Origin: Siphonodentalium dalli
Lineage: Eukaryota; Mollusca; Scaphopoda; Gadilida; Siphonodentaliidae
Length of the DNA: 64,000 nucleotides
Direction of reading: 5' to 3'
Assembly (NCBI GenBank): GCA_032622095.1
Contig: CP136061.1
Span: 91,799,845-91,863,844, forward strand
Numbering within the stretch: the stretch's first letter is position 1; each line of letters starts with the position of its first letter. Below are positions 1-10,535 of the stretch, in pieces. The notes under the pieces were generated by a model. That model was not told the DNA's origin. It searched no databases and worked only from the letters and a program-made list of their open reading frames with translations. A program made the translations under genes and the position numbers.

Positions 1-341
1 CATAGCAAATTTCAAGTCGATAGCTCCACCCGTTTCCGAAATCTCGTCTGCGCATGCGCGAAGCTGGCGTCGCACGGACTCGGCGACCCGATAAAATTCG
101 TATCCGGGGCAAGATACATTCACATAGCAAATTTCAAGTCGATAGCTCCGCCCGTTTCCGAGATCTCGTCAGCGCATACGCTGCACGGGCGCCGCAAGGG
201 CTCACCAATACGACAACGTCCACCGCCTGGTCAAACTACACACACGTACCAAGTTTCGTCCTGATCGGCCGAGAATCGTAGATTTGTATCAATGACATAC
301 ATACAGACAGACAAACAGAGGTCTTCAAAATATATATGAGA
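1..341 (-). mobile_element. Non-autonomous Helitron, 5' part (cut by window edge)
   Basis: Read on the minus strand, the element starts at 341 with TCTCATATATATTTTGAAGA, giving the 5'-TC expected of a Helitron, followed by a TGTC/TTTG microsatellite. The body holds CpG-rich tandem units of about 122 bp (the phrase TTTCAAGTCGATAGCTCC recurs near 10 and 132). The long open frames here are by-products of CpG-rich repeat sequence. The 3' end lies outside the window. The left neighbour at 342 abuts with no gap. Confidence 0.7.
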
Positions 342-766
342 CTAGCAGGTGGACCCGACTTCGTCCGGGCAAAGTACCCGTCGAAATCTATCCGGTTTTA
401 CCCGATTTGACCTTGAATTGGTCCGGGCTGTGTTTTCGGCGAATTGCGCGATTTGACCTTCAATTGTCCATTTTGAAGGTCAAGGTCAGGTGGGGTCACA
501 ATTTGACCCGGACAAAACACTGCCCGGACAAAAGTAACCAACAAAAGTACCCGTCGAAATCCATCCGGTTTTACCCGATTTGACCTCGAATTGATCATTT
601 TGAAGGTCAAGGTCAGGTCGGGGTCACGATTTGACCCGTCCAAAACACACAGTGGACAAAAGTAACCACATGTGGACCCGACTTTGTCCGGGCTGTTTCC
701 CCTCTGCTGCTCGGCGAATTGCGCGATTTGACCTTGCATTGCCCATTTTGAAGGTCAAGGTCAGGT
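342..766 (-). mobile_element. Non-autonomous Helitron, 3' part, truncated
   Basis: On the minus strand the 3' end is a short hairpin (CCCG(g)AC-gaa-GTCGGG in the related copies; partly altered here), a spacer of about 9 nt and CTAG at 342-345. The body repeats the motif GACCTTGAATTG...AAGGTCAAGGTCA three times. The 5' half is missing: at 766/767 the sequence passes directly into the 49-bp minisatellite without a TC terminus, so this copy is broken. Confidence 0.65.
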
Positions 767-2244
767 GATGTTCAGTTATATTATACATCGTAATGGTCGG
801 TAATTCATATGGCGGGATGGTCAGTTATATTATACATCGTAATGGTCGGTCATTCGCCTGGAGGGATGTTCATTTATATTATACATCGTAATGGTCAGTC
901 ATTCACCTGGAGGGGTGTTCAGTTATATTATACACCGTAATGGTCGGTCATTCATCTGGAGGGATGTTCAGTTATAGTATACATCGTAATGGTCAATCAT
1001 TCACCTGGAGGGGTGTTCAGTTATATTATACACCGTAATTGTCGGTCATTCATCTGGAGGGATGTTCAGTTACATTATACACCGTAATGGTCGGTCATTC
1101 ACCTGGAGGGATGTTCAGTTATATTATACATCGTAATGGTCGGTCATTCACCTGGAGGGGTGTTCAGTTATATTATACACCGTAATGGTCGGTCATTCAT
1201 CTGGAGGGATGTTCAGTTATAGTATACATCGTAATGGTCAGTCATTCACCTGGAGGGGTGTTCAGTTATATTATACACCGTAATGGTCGGTCATTCACCT
1301 GGATGGATGTTCAGTTATATTATACACCGTAATGGTCGGTCATTCACCTGGAGGGATGTTCAGTTATATTATACACCGTAATGGTCGGTCATTCATCTGG
1401 AGGGATGTTCAGTTATATTATACATCGTAATGGTCGGTCATTCATCTGGAGGGATGTTCAGTTACATTATACACCGTAATTGTCGGTCATTCATCTGGAG
1501 GGATGTTCAGTTACATTATACACCGTAATGGTCGGTCATTCACCTGGAGGGATGTTCAGTTATATTATACATCGTAATGGTCGGTCATTCACCTGGAGGG
1601 GTGTTCAGTTATATTATACACCGTAATGGTCGGTCATTCATCTGGAGGGATGTTCAGTTACATTATACACCGTAATGGTCGGTCATTCACCTGGAGGGGT
1701 GTTCAGTTATATTATACACCGTAATGGTCGGTCATTCACCTGGAGGGGTGTTCAGTTACATTATACACCGTAATGGTCGGTCATTCACCTGGAGGGGTGT
1801 TCAGTTATATTATACACCGTAATGGTCGGTCATTCACCTGGAGGGGTGTTCAGTTATATTATACACCGTAATGGTCGGTCATTCACCTGGAGGGGTGTTC
1901 AGTTATATTATACACCGTAATGGTCGGTCATTCACCTGGAGGGATGTTCAGTTACATTATACACCGTAATGGTCGGTCATTCACCTGGAGGGGTGTTCAG
2001 TTATATTATACACCGTAATGGTCGGTCATTCACCTGGAGGGATGTTCAGTTACATTATACACCGTAATGGTCGGTCATTCACCTGGAGGGGTGTTCAGTT
2101 ATAGTATACATCGTAATGGTCGGTCATTCACCTGGAGGGATGTTCAGTTATATTATACACCGTAATGGTCGGTCATTCGTCTGGAGGGATGTTCAGTATA
2201 GTATACATCGTAATGGTCGGTCATTCATCTGGAGGGATGTTCAG
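767..2244. repeat. 49-bp minisatellite, about 30 copies
   Basis: The unit GATGTTCAGTTATATTATAC... recurs every 49 bp (for example TTAYATTATA at 1021, 1070 and 1119). Units differ at a few sites (ATCG/CACCG, TCACCTGG/TCATCTGG, GGATG/GGGTG). Some variants recur at 245 bp (972 and 1217) and 441 bp (1040 and 1481), which means blocks of several units were copied. There are no spacers between units, so this is not CRISPR-like. The unit resembles the interior of the TTAA-flanked MITE at 57588-57840. Confidence 0.95.
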
Positions 2245-2414
2245 AGAATATGGAAGCAGACGACAGATATCACACATGGAGAACAATTCCTAAATATTGG
2301 TGGGAATCGTTCAGATAATAAATTCACAAATGGCCGTTGTTGAACGTATTTATAGTATATGAACATTTCTAAAGGAACTACTCGTCAGTGAGTATTCAGT
2401 AAAGAAAGGGTTAA
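2245..2414. mobile_element. End of a TTAA-flanked MITE (relative of 57588-57840)
   Basis: The sequence after the minisatellite aligns with the reverse complement of 57588-57720. Shared pieces are GGTGGGAA..GTTCAGATAATAAATTC and ACTCGTCARTGAGTATT, ending in GAAAGGG followed by TTAA at 2411-2414. The opposite terminus is not present; the 49-bp array replaces it. Confidence 0.65.
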
Positions 2415-3085
2415 AACTGAACACGGACAAACGAAATATTAAGAAGTTTTATTCAATGCAACTAAACAAAATTAAAAAGCTTTGGACAAGATGCATGGCC
2501 ATCCCATCATGAAGCCACCCGACGACATTAACTTCGGGATTGGTTAAGACGGAATATTAGACATCTCTCGCATAATGAACGACGACAGATAATTATTACG
2601 AATAGCTATTTGTATATAGGCGTAATTTTTTCGGACGGTCAAAATACTTTTTCGCAGAATTGACGACTATACGAGTCCGTTTGTGATATAATCGTGCTTG
2701 CCACTCGAAGTAAGGGGATTACGGTTCTGCGTGTCGTGATTATTTTGTACCTAATTATGTTGTTATCATACAGGTCTTAGCCAAGTGCTTCAAGTTTCGC
2801 AAGATGCTCGTGATTTACGACGACGAATGATTTGATTGCCATTAATAGACAACAATTAAGGCAACATGGCGATTACAATTTAAGGACATAATCTCAGAGT
2901 CATTTCCCACATCGAAGAGCTGAGAAACGATCGCGGACTTATTACTATATGATGTATTTGTGAGTTTGTTGAAAATCAAAAACCGTAATCGTAACAACGT
3001 ATAGGGAAAAACGACAACGGCTAGAAAGAACACAAATTCTAATAACGTATTATCCTTATATATTCGTAATAATTACCTGTTGTCG
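2415..3085. other. Unannotated AT-rich stretch
   Basis: No convincing coding exon, terminal repeat or RNA gene was seen. Short open frames here lack splice context. It lies downstream of the minus-strand cysteine-rich exon and may be flanking intergenic DNA. Confidence 0.4.
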
Positions 3086-3091
3086 TTTATT
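3086..3091 (-). terminator. Possible poly(A) signal AATAAA
   Basis: TTTATT on the plus strand reads AATAAA on the minus strand, about 85 bp beyond the stop codon of the cysteine-rich exon. Position and sequence fit a cleavage/polyadenylation signal, but the region is AT-rich and the motif could be chance. Confidence 0.3.
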
Positions 3092-3174
3092 ATGCAAAAG
3101 TTGTCTATTGACGAATACAACAACTCGAAAGCTTTATACAATGTGAGAAAAACAGAATTAAGAATGTTTTCGTC

Positions 3175-3491
3175 TTAGGATCTAGTATAAAATTCCCTTG
3201 CTATGGTACTGGGCATACACAAACATCCCTGCTTACTGAAATTATACTCGCACGGCTCTCCACAATCGGACAAAATACCACACTTGTTGTACCATGGGCA
3301 ATCGCTGACGTCCCTGGTGTATGTATCTTCGTCATATGTGCACGTCAGATCGAGCAGTGAACCTGAGAACCCCCATGGACACTCCTCCCTGCATAAGAGT
3401 CCTACCGAGTCGTAACCTGGGCTACACGGATCCAGGCACAGTAGCCCACTGCGCACTTTTCCTGCTGGGCAATCATCGGCGTATACTGCGC
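3175..3491 (-). CDS. Terminal exon of a cysteine-rich, probably secreted protein
   Basis: On the minus strand a splice acceptor (ATGTTTCAG ending at 3492) precedes an open frame entered after two bases and running to TAA at 3175-3177, about 105 codons. The peptide has 16 cysteines in the recurring pattern C-x2-G-x5-G-L-L-C-x3-C-x2-G-[YF], followed by a denser C-rich tail. Such motifs occur in disulphide-bonded extracellular proteins of molluscs and other invertebrates. I do not recognise the family and no signal peptide is visible because upstream exons were not found. The pattern is too regular to be a chance frame. Apparent GTG or ATG codons inside are not starts. No earlier exon could be identified with confidence between 3500 and 4500, so the gene extends rightwards by an unknown distance or is a relic. 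Confidence 0.55.
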
Positions 3492-3997
3492 CTGAAACAT
3501 AGAGGGGAATTATCAGCTAGAAACGCTCACAGCTTCACACATGGTCAGCTGCGTGTAATGATATGTCAATGTCACCAGATCGCACCAGTCATGCTTCATT
3601 CCTGACTCTGTAACCGGCTGGGTACTCGTCCGTATTTCTATATTTAGCATGGGATTTTCCAGCAAAAAATGGCAAAACCCGATCGCTCTAAATTCAAATT
3701 GTCTATGTGCTTTGAGAATAATTCTGACACTAAAACATAACGAAATAATGGAAAATAGAGCGGTAGTTTTGTTGATGATTTTCGCAAGCTACTCGTCAAA
3801 ATACAGCAAATTAGAACTCGTGCGTTTGACTTGCGTTCGAGTTGTGACAATGTCGTACATGTGCGTTTATACGCTTGTGTTGATAATAAAATAATCAGAA
3901 AACCGAATCAGACCGTTTCGAAATATAGTTCTTCGGTTTTAGTGGGACTTTTCAAACATATGGTCCAAAATTTATGCAAATTTTGTTCGATATTCTC
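3492..3997. other. Unannotated; possible intron of the cysteine-rich gene
   Basis: If the acceptor at 3492 is real, this is the last intron of that minus-strand gene. No other feature was recognised. Confidence 0.3.
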
Positions 3998-4490
3998 TGG
4001 GCTTGAAGGCACGGGTGGCGTTCGTTGCAGAAACATTCATATTTGTTAAAATCGCGATCAACAGAAGGAATATTAAAAAATATATAGTTTTGTTCATATG
4101 CCAAAAATAATCAGCGCGTAAATAGTATATTGTCGTCAAGACGTACGATGGTGTACGTAAACAAGAACCTGCTCGTGTTACATCAGTTGTGCTTCTGTTT
4201 ACATAACACAGCTCAATTTTATTGGTTAATCACACAGAAATGATATAAACGCTCTTTAGTATAAATAACGTTATTTATGTTTACCATATGCGGATCTAAA
4301 CAAAAGACAGGTTCTGTAACGTTTTTTGCTTTTGTTTACATAATTTGACCATAACATACCGTTTTATGCCATATTTCTGATTGGTATATGAACTAAGTCT
4401 GTCTATTTTTTCCTACTCATTCTGTGTATGTCGATTTTTGACGGATGTGAGTATTTTAACAGCATACCCACTGCCAACACCGCCCGTACA
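3998..4490. repeat. Direct repeat copy A (~490 bp)
   Basis: It aligns over its length with 5145-5641. Shared landmarks in the same order are GCTTGAAGGCACG, GTTTTGTTCATAT, GATATAAA.GCTCTTTA, GCTTTTGTTTACATAA and ACAGCATACCCACYGCCAA. The copies are clearly diverged, so the duplication is old. No terminal inverted repeat was recognised. Confidence 0.75.
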
Positions 4491-5144
4491 CTGCCAAAAA
4501 TATTTTCTCAATTCAGGGAAAAAAAAATCTTGAAATGAGATATTATCTTGGGAGAATAGCTAGAAAAATAAGAAAAAACATATTTTCTAGGTCAAGAAAT
4601 GAAAGGGTGGGAAAATTTCTTGTCTGAGAAAAATTCTTTAAGAAAACACAGTAATCTTAGTAAGAAAATCCTAGTAAAAAAATCTTAGTATAGATTTTTT
4701 TTCTTAATGTAGGAAAGATTGTTTTTCTCACATAAGTTTATTTTTCTTGAAATAAGATAAGTTTAAGATACTGCGATTATCTTGGGAGAATAGCTAGAAA
4801 TTTAAGAAACCTATACAATTAATCTAGAACAAGAAATTATATTTTCTATAGTAAGAAATATCGTCAAGATATTTTTTCTTAAGTGATGCCAATTTTTTCT
4901 AGAATGAGATTTTCTCAAGCAGGAAAATAAATCTAAGTAAGGAAAACAAGTTTTCTTAACTAGGAATATTTTCCCCAATTAGGAAAGATATATTAGAAAA
5001 CAATTCTTAATTAAGAAAAACATTTAATTTTAAATTAATATATAATTTCAATTGTGTTTTAAAATATACAATTGACATTTATTCTGAATATAAAAACTTC
5101 TTTGTAAATATCATTGTTAAATGTATAATAGAGACAATAAGGGG
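4491..5144. repeat. AT-rich block of AAGAAA/TTTCTT motifs between direct repeats
   Basis: Built from imprecise repeats of TAAGAAA, CTAGAA.AAGAAA and their complements. One longer phrase, ATTATCTTGGGAGAATAGCTAGAAA, occurs at about 4542 and again at about 4777. No coding potential. Similar AAGAAA/TTTCTT-rich segments are known inside animal DNA transposons, but no termini are visible here. Confidence 0.6.
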
Positions 5145-5641
5145 GCTTAAAGGCACGTGAGGCCTTAGTTGTCGAAATTATTCATATTTGTTTCAATCAC
5201 CGTAAACAGAAAAACAAAACGCATACAGTTTTGTTCATATAAACATGACCATCGCGTAAACAGCATGCTATCATAAAGACCTACTATATTTTACCTAAGC
5301 AGGAGCCTGATTGTGTTACAGAAGGCAACACAGTGTTACTGGCTAATCACACACAAATGATATAAATGCTCTTTATTCGTTCCATATCAAAATTCAGCAA
5401 CAATGAACGCTCTTTATGTTTACCATCATAATATAAACAAACACCAGGAAAGTACCTTTTATGCTTTTGTTTACATAAGAATGGTCAAACATATGACAAT
5501 AACATACTGTTTATGCGATATTTCTTATTTGTATACGGACAAAGTCTGTCTGCATTTTAATATTCTTTCTGTTTGTGGCGGTTTTTGACCGGTGGAAATA
5601 TTTTCACAGCATACCCACCGCCAAGGCCTCCCCCGTACCTT
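5145..5641. repeat. Direct repeat copy B (~495 bp)
   Basis: Second copy of the repeat at 3998-4490, same orientation, with insertions and deletions relative to copy A. Open frames inside are not conserved between the copies, which argues against coding. Confidence 0.75.
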
Positions 5642-6314
5642 TAAACTTTAAATATACAGTCAACAATTTCTCGTTACAGTTATGGGTTTCTAAAATTGCA
5701 AGTGGCCAAACAAGATACTGTGTACATTCGCGAAATGAAACTATACAAAGTACCTGTATCTTGTTCTGCCTCTTAAAATTGTATAAACCTATATACGCAA
5801 CAAAAAATATATTGATTGCTAATAATTACATCCCGACACATGATTTTCAATATATTTATAGAATGAGTTACCTCAAATCTGTCGGTTGCAAAAATAATAT
5901 ATAACAATTTCTGTTATTTGAGTATCCAGTTCAAACGATAGGATAAAAAATCATCACACATGACAAAACAAGCACTGTATGTGCCTTAATAAACATCGTA
6001 ACCCTGTATTTTTAAATGCACATATTCTAGGACGGGTGATGTGTAATAAACACAGAAAGACACTTGTATTAATGGATTTGTTGATACAGCAAGTGTGCCA
6101 TTGAGGAAAGATAGAACTCTAGGGTGTGCTGTTCATTCCGTCATTGTGCGCTAGCACTCGTGTCATATCAACAAACCCATAAACAAAATTGTGTAATTCT
6201 AAGTATATACAGCATGGTTTCAATAGCTGTTTCATGAATCATGCAGATTGCAGGTTTACTGTTCAGGTACTAGCCCAAGTCTTTTCGGTATGCAACAGCT
6301 TGAGATATCGAATA
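5642..6314. other. Unannotated
   Basis: No exon, repeat boundary or RNA gene was recognised. Confidence 0.4.
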
Positions 6315-6527
6315 CAGTAATGCCCAGAGTATAATCGACTCCTTAAACACAGTAGAATTATGGGTAACTTTTCAGGATTTAGTCGGAAATATGGCTTGTT
6401 GCCATTCATCGGAAAGCTCTCTGAGAGCTTTCCGATGAATGGCAACAAGCCATATTTCCGACTAAATCCTGAAAAGTTACCCATAATTCTGCTGTGGTTA
6501 AGGAGTTGATTACTTAGAGCATTACTG
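6315..6527. repeat. Near-perfect 213-bp palindrome (foldback element)
   Basis: The left arm from CAGTAATG at 6315 pairs with the right arm ending at 6527. The central 140 bp match almost base for base around a centre at 6422 (GGAAAGCTCTC / GAGAGCTTTCC). Mismatches increase toward the ends. A transcript of either strand would form a long hairpin. The minus-strand open frame of 106 codons across it results from the symmetry and is not a gene. Confidence 0.9.
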
Positions 6528-7267
6528 CAGTTGAAACTGTTTTGGATCGAGTCCTGTCCGGCTACTCTTCTATAACCTCTCAAGATTTTGAAGTGTTGAA
6601 TGGGTCACCATGAATCGCTCAATTAAACAATCGCAACGGTGTTGAGTGTTTTGCTTATCGCTCACTATTTACTGCTGTATATAAACAAACGATTGACTCA
6701 CACAAAGTGTGTTTTGTGGATAATAATGCATTCATATGAACATTATCCTATACTATTAGTATATTCTTGGGAAACTTGTTGTAAATGTTATTTATAAATT
6801 ATAACCTATAACGAAGGCCATCCATTCCTTTAAGTTCCAAAGATATAAGGAGAATCACTGCATTTTAATTGCATACCGCATCCATCGTGGTGCTGTTTTG
6901 TGTTCAAGTGACAACCTTACCATGGTGTTGGAAATTACTGCAGTGTAATACCACAGCATTACCTGGGTAACACCACGTTAGAGATGGTCAATTACTTTAA
7001 GTATATGCAGGTTTGAAATCATCACGCTTGGGAAAGGCTGCCCTCTATGTTCTTATAAAAAAGCGTCACTTTGACCTAATCTGACGAAATACTGGTAGTG
7101 CTACAATCAAGATAACTTCAACCCACAATTCTGGGCGTAAAGTCCATTATAGAAGAGTATCGGGATGGGACTCGGTCCAAAACAGCATCAACCCAACCGA
7201 TACCACAAGTTGTGGACAGGGAAAACTTGGTCTAAACAGGTATTAGTACATGCATGTATTACAAGCA
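6528..7267. other. Unannotated
   Basis: Nothing recognised on either strand. Confidence 0.4.
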
Positions 7268-7437
7268 TTAAAGGGTACACTAAATCCGGCCATTTATGAG
7301 ACCATCTCCTTGTATACTCAACAGAATATATGCAACAAATGAATGAATTTGGCCCATGGATAAGTGCAACACCTGTGTGCTCTATGAACAATGCAAACAT
7401 GGTATATATAATGATAATGAATTATTGGCTGGAGTCA
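7268..7437. mobile_element. Half of a TTAA-flanked MITE (AGGGGTAC family)
   Basis: It starts TTAA|AGGGTACACTAAATCCGG and shares with 48628-48983 the phrases ACACTAAATCCGGCCATTT, GACCATCTCCTT.TATACTCAA and AATGCAAACA. It also reaches the central motif GGCTGGAGTCATAAATTC shared with 58310-58949. Only one terminus is present. Confidence 0.65.
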
Positions 7438-8080
7438 TAAATTCAAAGCGGATTTTGGATATATTGTTCCTCAGATTCTGCCAGACATAATGACATCAAA
7501 AACAGCTTGTAACCAATTTATTCTAGGTTCATCTCAAAATCGAGTCTCAACGACCAGACTAGTAGTAAAATGTCACTTTCTGTGGTGATGAGATGGGCTG
7601 TATCCCATTTGGCAGTCTTTGATTGTTATCTTTGTTGTCGCATGGGCTAATTGTCAGGTACAGCGAAATTGATTGCTGACATATGTGGATTGTAATGTCC
7701 TTTTTCGTTTTGTTGTTGTTGTCTCTGTGTTTCACACAGCCGATGTATTATAATTTCCGTACCACTGCACTACATCTATCCATATATGGAACGCTATGCC
7801 ATCCAGTGGAAATTTTCCGCTTGACACAAGCTTTAAAAAGTCCAGCGGCACATCTTCACACCGATTTAGTATTTTATTTCTTTCAACACTGTTGGAATAA
7901 GTCGAATTATTTCGTCCTGGGGGACCACTTGTACTAGCGCCGCTCTCATCTGGAAACAACGGACGAGAGTCTTCTTTTTCGCCGACGTTGGGGACAAATT
8001 TGCCCCAGCTCTTTCTTGGAGATCTGGGAGTTCTGAGCTTTTCGGGAGTTGTATATATATATAGTTCGAACATATTGGTC
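7438..8080. other. Decayed flank of the LINE ORF1 fragment
   Basis: Minus-strand frames just left of 8080 continue a Ser/Pro-rich tail that could belong to the LINE ORF1, but they are broken. No endonuclease or reverse transcriptase motif was found downstream of ORF1 in this region. Confidence 0.3.
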
Positions 8081-9592
8081 TCACAGTCGGACGGATGCAT
8101 ACTGTCCGACGCTTGGTAGCTGGCGAAAATAGTTGTTCTCTTGGCTTCGAAGACAGAACATACCTCTTTTTATAAGCAAATTAATTTTTGAGACAGTGCA
8201 AATTTGTTTGGGATTGTGGGATTCTAAAAATAGGCGCCTTGTGTGTTGTATAGTCCCATATATGTTCAAAGAACAATGCTCGGCATGTTTCGGAGGTGTA
8301 ATTATTACAGTTGGAGCATTAATTTCTGGTTCTTCTATTTGACAGTCTTTGCGATCGTGTGGGCCCGCGCAGCATTTGCAAATATCGAATTCTTTGTCAC
8401 AAAATTTGGCGGTGTGATGAAATGATTGACATTTATAACATTGAGTGAGGTGTGCCTGTGGTTTGTATTCGAGTACCAATGATTTTGATTTATTGCTACC
8501 CAGGTATACCCCTTTCAAAAGTTTGTCTTTTGCTTGTTTCCTTTTATTTTGTGTGTAGGCTGGTCCCCGCGTTTTGATGCAATGAGTCGTCTTGCTTCGA
8601 AGTTTGATCCGATGGTTTGGGTTATTTGTTCTTCTGTTATATTATAGTGTACCCCGCATATTACAACGAAGATGTTCTCATTGTGTGAATTGTTTGTCCT
8701 TTAGTTGTTCGGAATTTTTTGTTTGAATCTTTGAATGCTTTGATTTCCAGATGAGCTTTTGTTAGAAGATAAATGCGAGTTTCCTCGTTTAATTTGTATA
8801 CGAGTAGGGTTGATCGTTTTATTCTCTGTGTCTGGTCTGAATATTTCGACCCAAGTATACCATGTAGTTCATATGGGTTGTTGATCATATTTTGAGTAGC
8901 GTTTTCAACAAATAGAGTGGCTGGTCTTTTGTTGTTGTTGTTGTTGTTTTGCGCATTGTTTGTTGCGGTAGGTTTAATTTGGCTGTTTTGTTTTGAGATA
9001 AGGTTATCCGGGGTATGTTATAGTTCTGTTTGCGTTTGTTTTCCCTAGGTGTTGGTGATGACGACCCTGAGGGACTCGGTGTTTCCCTATTTCTTTTCTT
9101 TTTGTTTGTGACAATTTCGAAGCCCTCACCATCAGACAACATATATGTGTCCTTGATGGGGGTCATCAGATCGTTTGTGATTGAGAATCTTGCGATTCCA
9201 GAGATGGCTGGTTCGTCATTTCTATGTATTTTGTCGTTGAATGTGGTTGTTGGTTTGAGCTTGTTGGCGGTTGGTGTTGTTTCTAAGGTTGGTGGTTTGG
9301 TTGGTGACTTGATTTTTTGTTTGTTTTTTGTCAGTTTGAGTTTCTTTTTCTGTTGTTCCTGTGGTCGTGTTATATCGGATGTTTGTGTCTTCAGTTTGGT
9401 CATCTCAAGTAGTTGTTGTGTGATGGTGTCAGCTCGTTTATTTCCGTCGATGAGTTGTTGTTCGTGTCGTTCGAGTTTTTGTTCAAGTTTTAATGTGTTG
9501 CTCACAAAGTCAGTTGTGATGTCTGTTATTGTGTCCTGTAGCTTTGTAATGAGCGCCGCTAGAGAATCTCTTGATTGTAATTCGGGATTCAT
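8081..9592 (-). pseudogene. LINE ORF1 (gag-like) relic with frameshifts
   Basis: The minus strand encodes, from 9592, a 235-codon frame: a heptad-rich helix (residues about 10-70), a Lys/Thr/Pro-rich middle and a poly-Thr stretch. A frame change in the (ACA)n tract near 8930 leads to a basic/hydrophobic segment ending in an RRM-like strand (IFVVICGVHYNI). A further frame change near 8660, and another near 8520, leads to two CCHC zinc knuckles (CYKCQSFHHTAKFC and CKCCAGPHDRKDC). Coiled coil, RRM and zinc knuckles in this order are typical of ORF1 of Jockey/I-group non-LTR elements, where ORF1 binds the element RNA. At least three frame changes make it non-functional. The ORF2 that should follow is missing, which is unusual because LINE copies normally lose the 5' end. 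Confidence 0.75.
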
Positions 9593-9830
9593 GTTGATGG
9601 CTTGAAAACAGTGTCAGAAAAGTTGAACAGATGTCAAAAAGTCGAAACATATTCGTCAAAGTGGAAATATTGTTAAAAGATATTAACAAATTACAAAAGA
9701 ATTGAAAATATTACGAAAAAGTACGAAAAAATTCGAAAAAGTTGAAAATATTACGAAAAAGTACGAAAATTTCGAAAAAGTGGAACATTTGTCCGGAAAA
9801 AAATCGGTGTGTTCAGACTTCTTCTCCTCA
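9593..9830. repeat. AT-rich low-complexity tract with 40-bp period
   Basis: The phrase GAAAATATTACGAAAAAGTA occurs at about 9703 and 9743, 40 bp apart, within a run of GAAAAAGT-like words. It lies immediately upstream of the minus-strand ORF1 start, so it may be part of that element's 5' UTR. Confidence 0.5.
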
Positions 9831-10535
9831 AGCACAAGCGTTCACTTTAATCGCCGGGGGTATCGTCGTAGAGATCCGAAGGCCAAGTACGCCAGCTAAC
9901 CTTTCTATTGTGATAATATACCTAACTGAAAGTTTGGAGTTTGGGGGTGATACCCGGGACGATTTGAAAGGGCCGTCGGCCCTCTCCTACAACCCACGTT
10001 TGAATGCCGTAATTCCGCTAAAGAGCATTTGTAGGGTTTGTGAGATTGATATATACCCATGCACAATAGGTGTTTGCCTACTGTGCATGCGGTGAATGCC
10101 ACCAAAGCAAGAAGCAAAGCCCCACCCCCCATTCCGAACCAGGACCGGCGGAGAAGACTTACCTTGATTTTCTGTGTGAGTTTTGTGTGTTGATATACAT
10201 ATATATTGTTTTGAGTTGTGAAGAGCTGTACATATTGTCCCATTTAGTGCCTGCATGGACTCCATTTGCCTTAGTCTGTTGTATTCCTGACTTGTACTAC
10301 GGGCTCAACTCTAGTAAAAGGGTGCAATGCCAGCCGGTTGACTTAAGGTCGGTTGGGGCTCCGCAACTCTCGATGGTGCAATGGCCGCCTTCCACTCCTA
10401 CAATAATAATATTTTGAATGGAATAGGACAGCGCCATACATTTATCTAAAATGGATGAGCAGCATTTGCGTCCCTTCACGGGTATGCATTCAAACATAAC
10501 TATCATGTGGCTATGATAGTCAATCAATCAATTAG
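9831..10535. other. Possible LINE/SINE-associated DNA ending in (CAAT)n
   Basis: No open frame of note. It ends at 10518-10535 with AGTCAATCAATCAATTA, the same short-repeat tail seen on the SINE at 20277-20584. It may therefore contain the 3' end of a plus-strand retroelement, but no body was recognised. Confidence 0.3.

Noticed and set aside
54-281. Arg-rich open frames (MREAGVARARRPDKI type) recurring at 54, 29662, 30093, 31278, 33628 and 41348
   Set aside because: They lie in the CpG-rich 122-bp blocks of Helitrons. Frames open on both strands over the same bases and follow the DNA repeat; they do not show codon-like divergence.
767-2244. Regular repeats suggestive of a CRISPR array
   Set aside because: Units are contiguous at 49 bp with no unique spacers, and the context is eukaryotic.
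6263-6583. 106-codon minus-strand frame
   Set aside because: It spans a palindrome, and the translated sequence simply mirrors itself.
9030-9605. 191-codon plus-strand frame, Val/Ser/Phe-rich
   Set aside because: It is the antisense of the LINE ORF1 relic, whose minus-strand translation has clear domain features.
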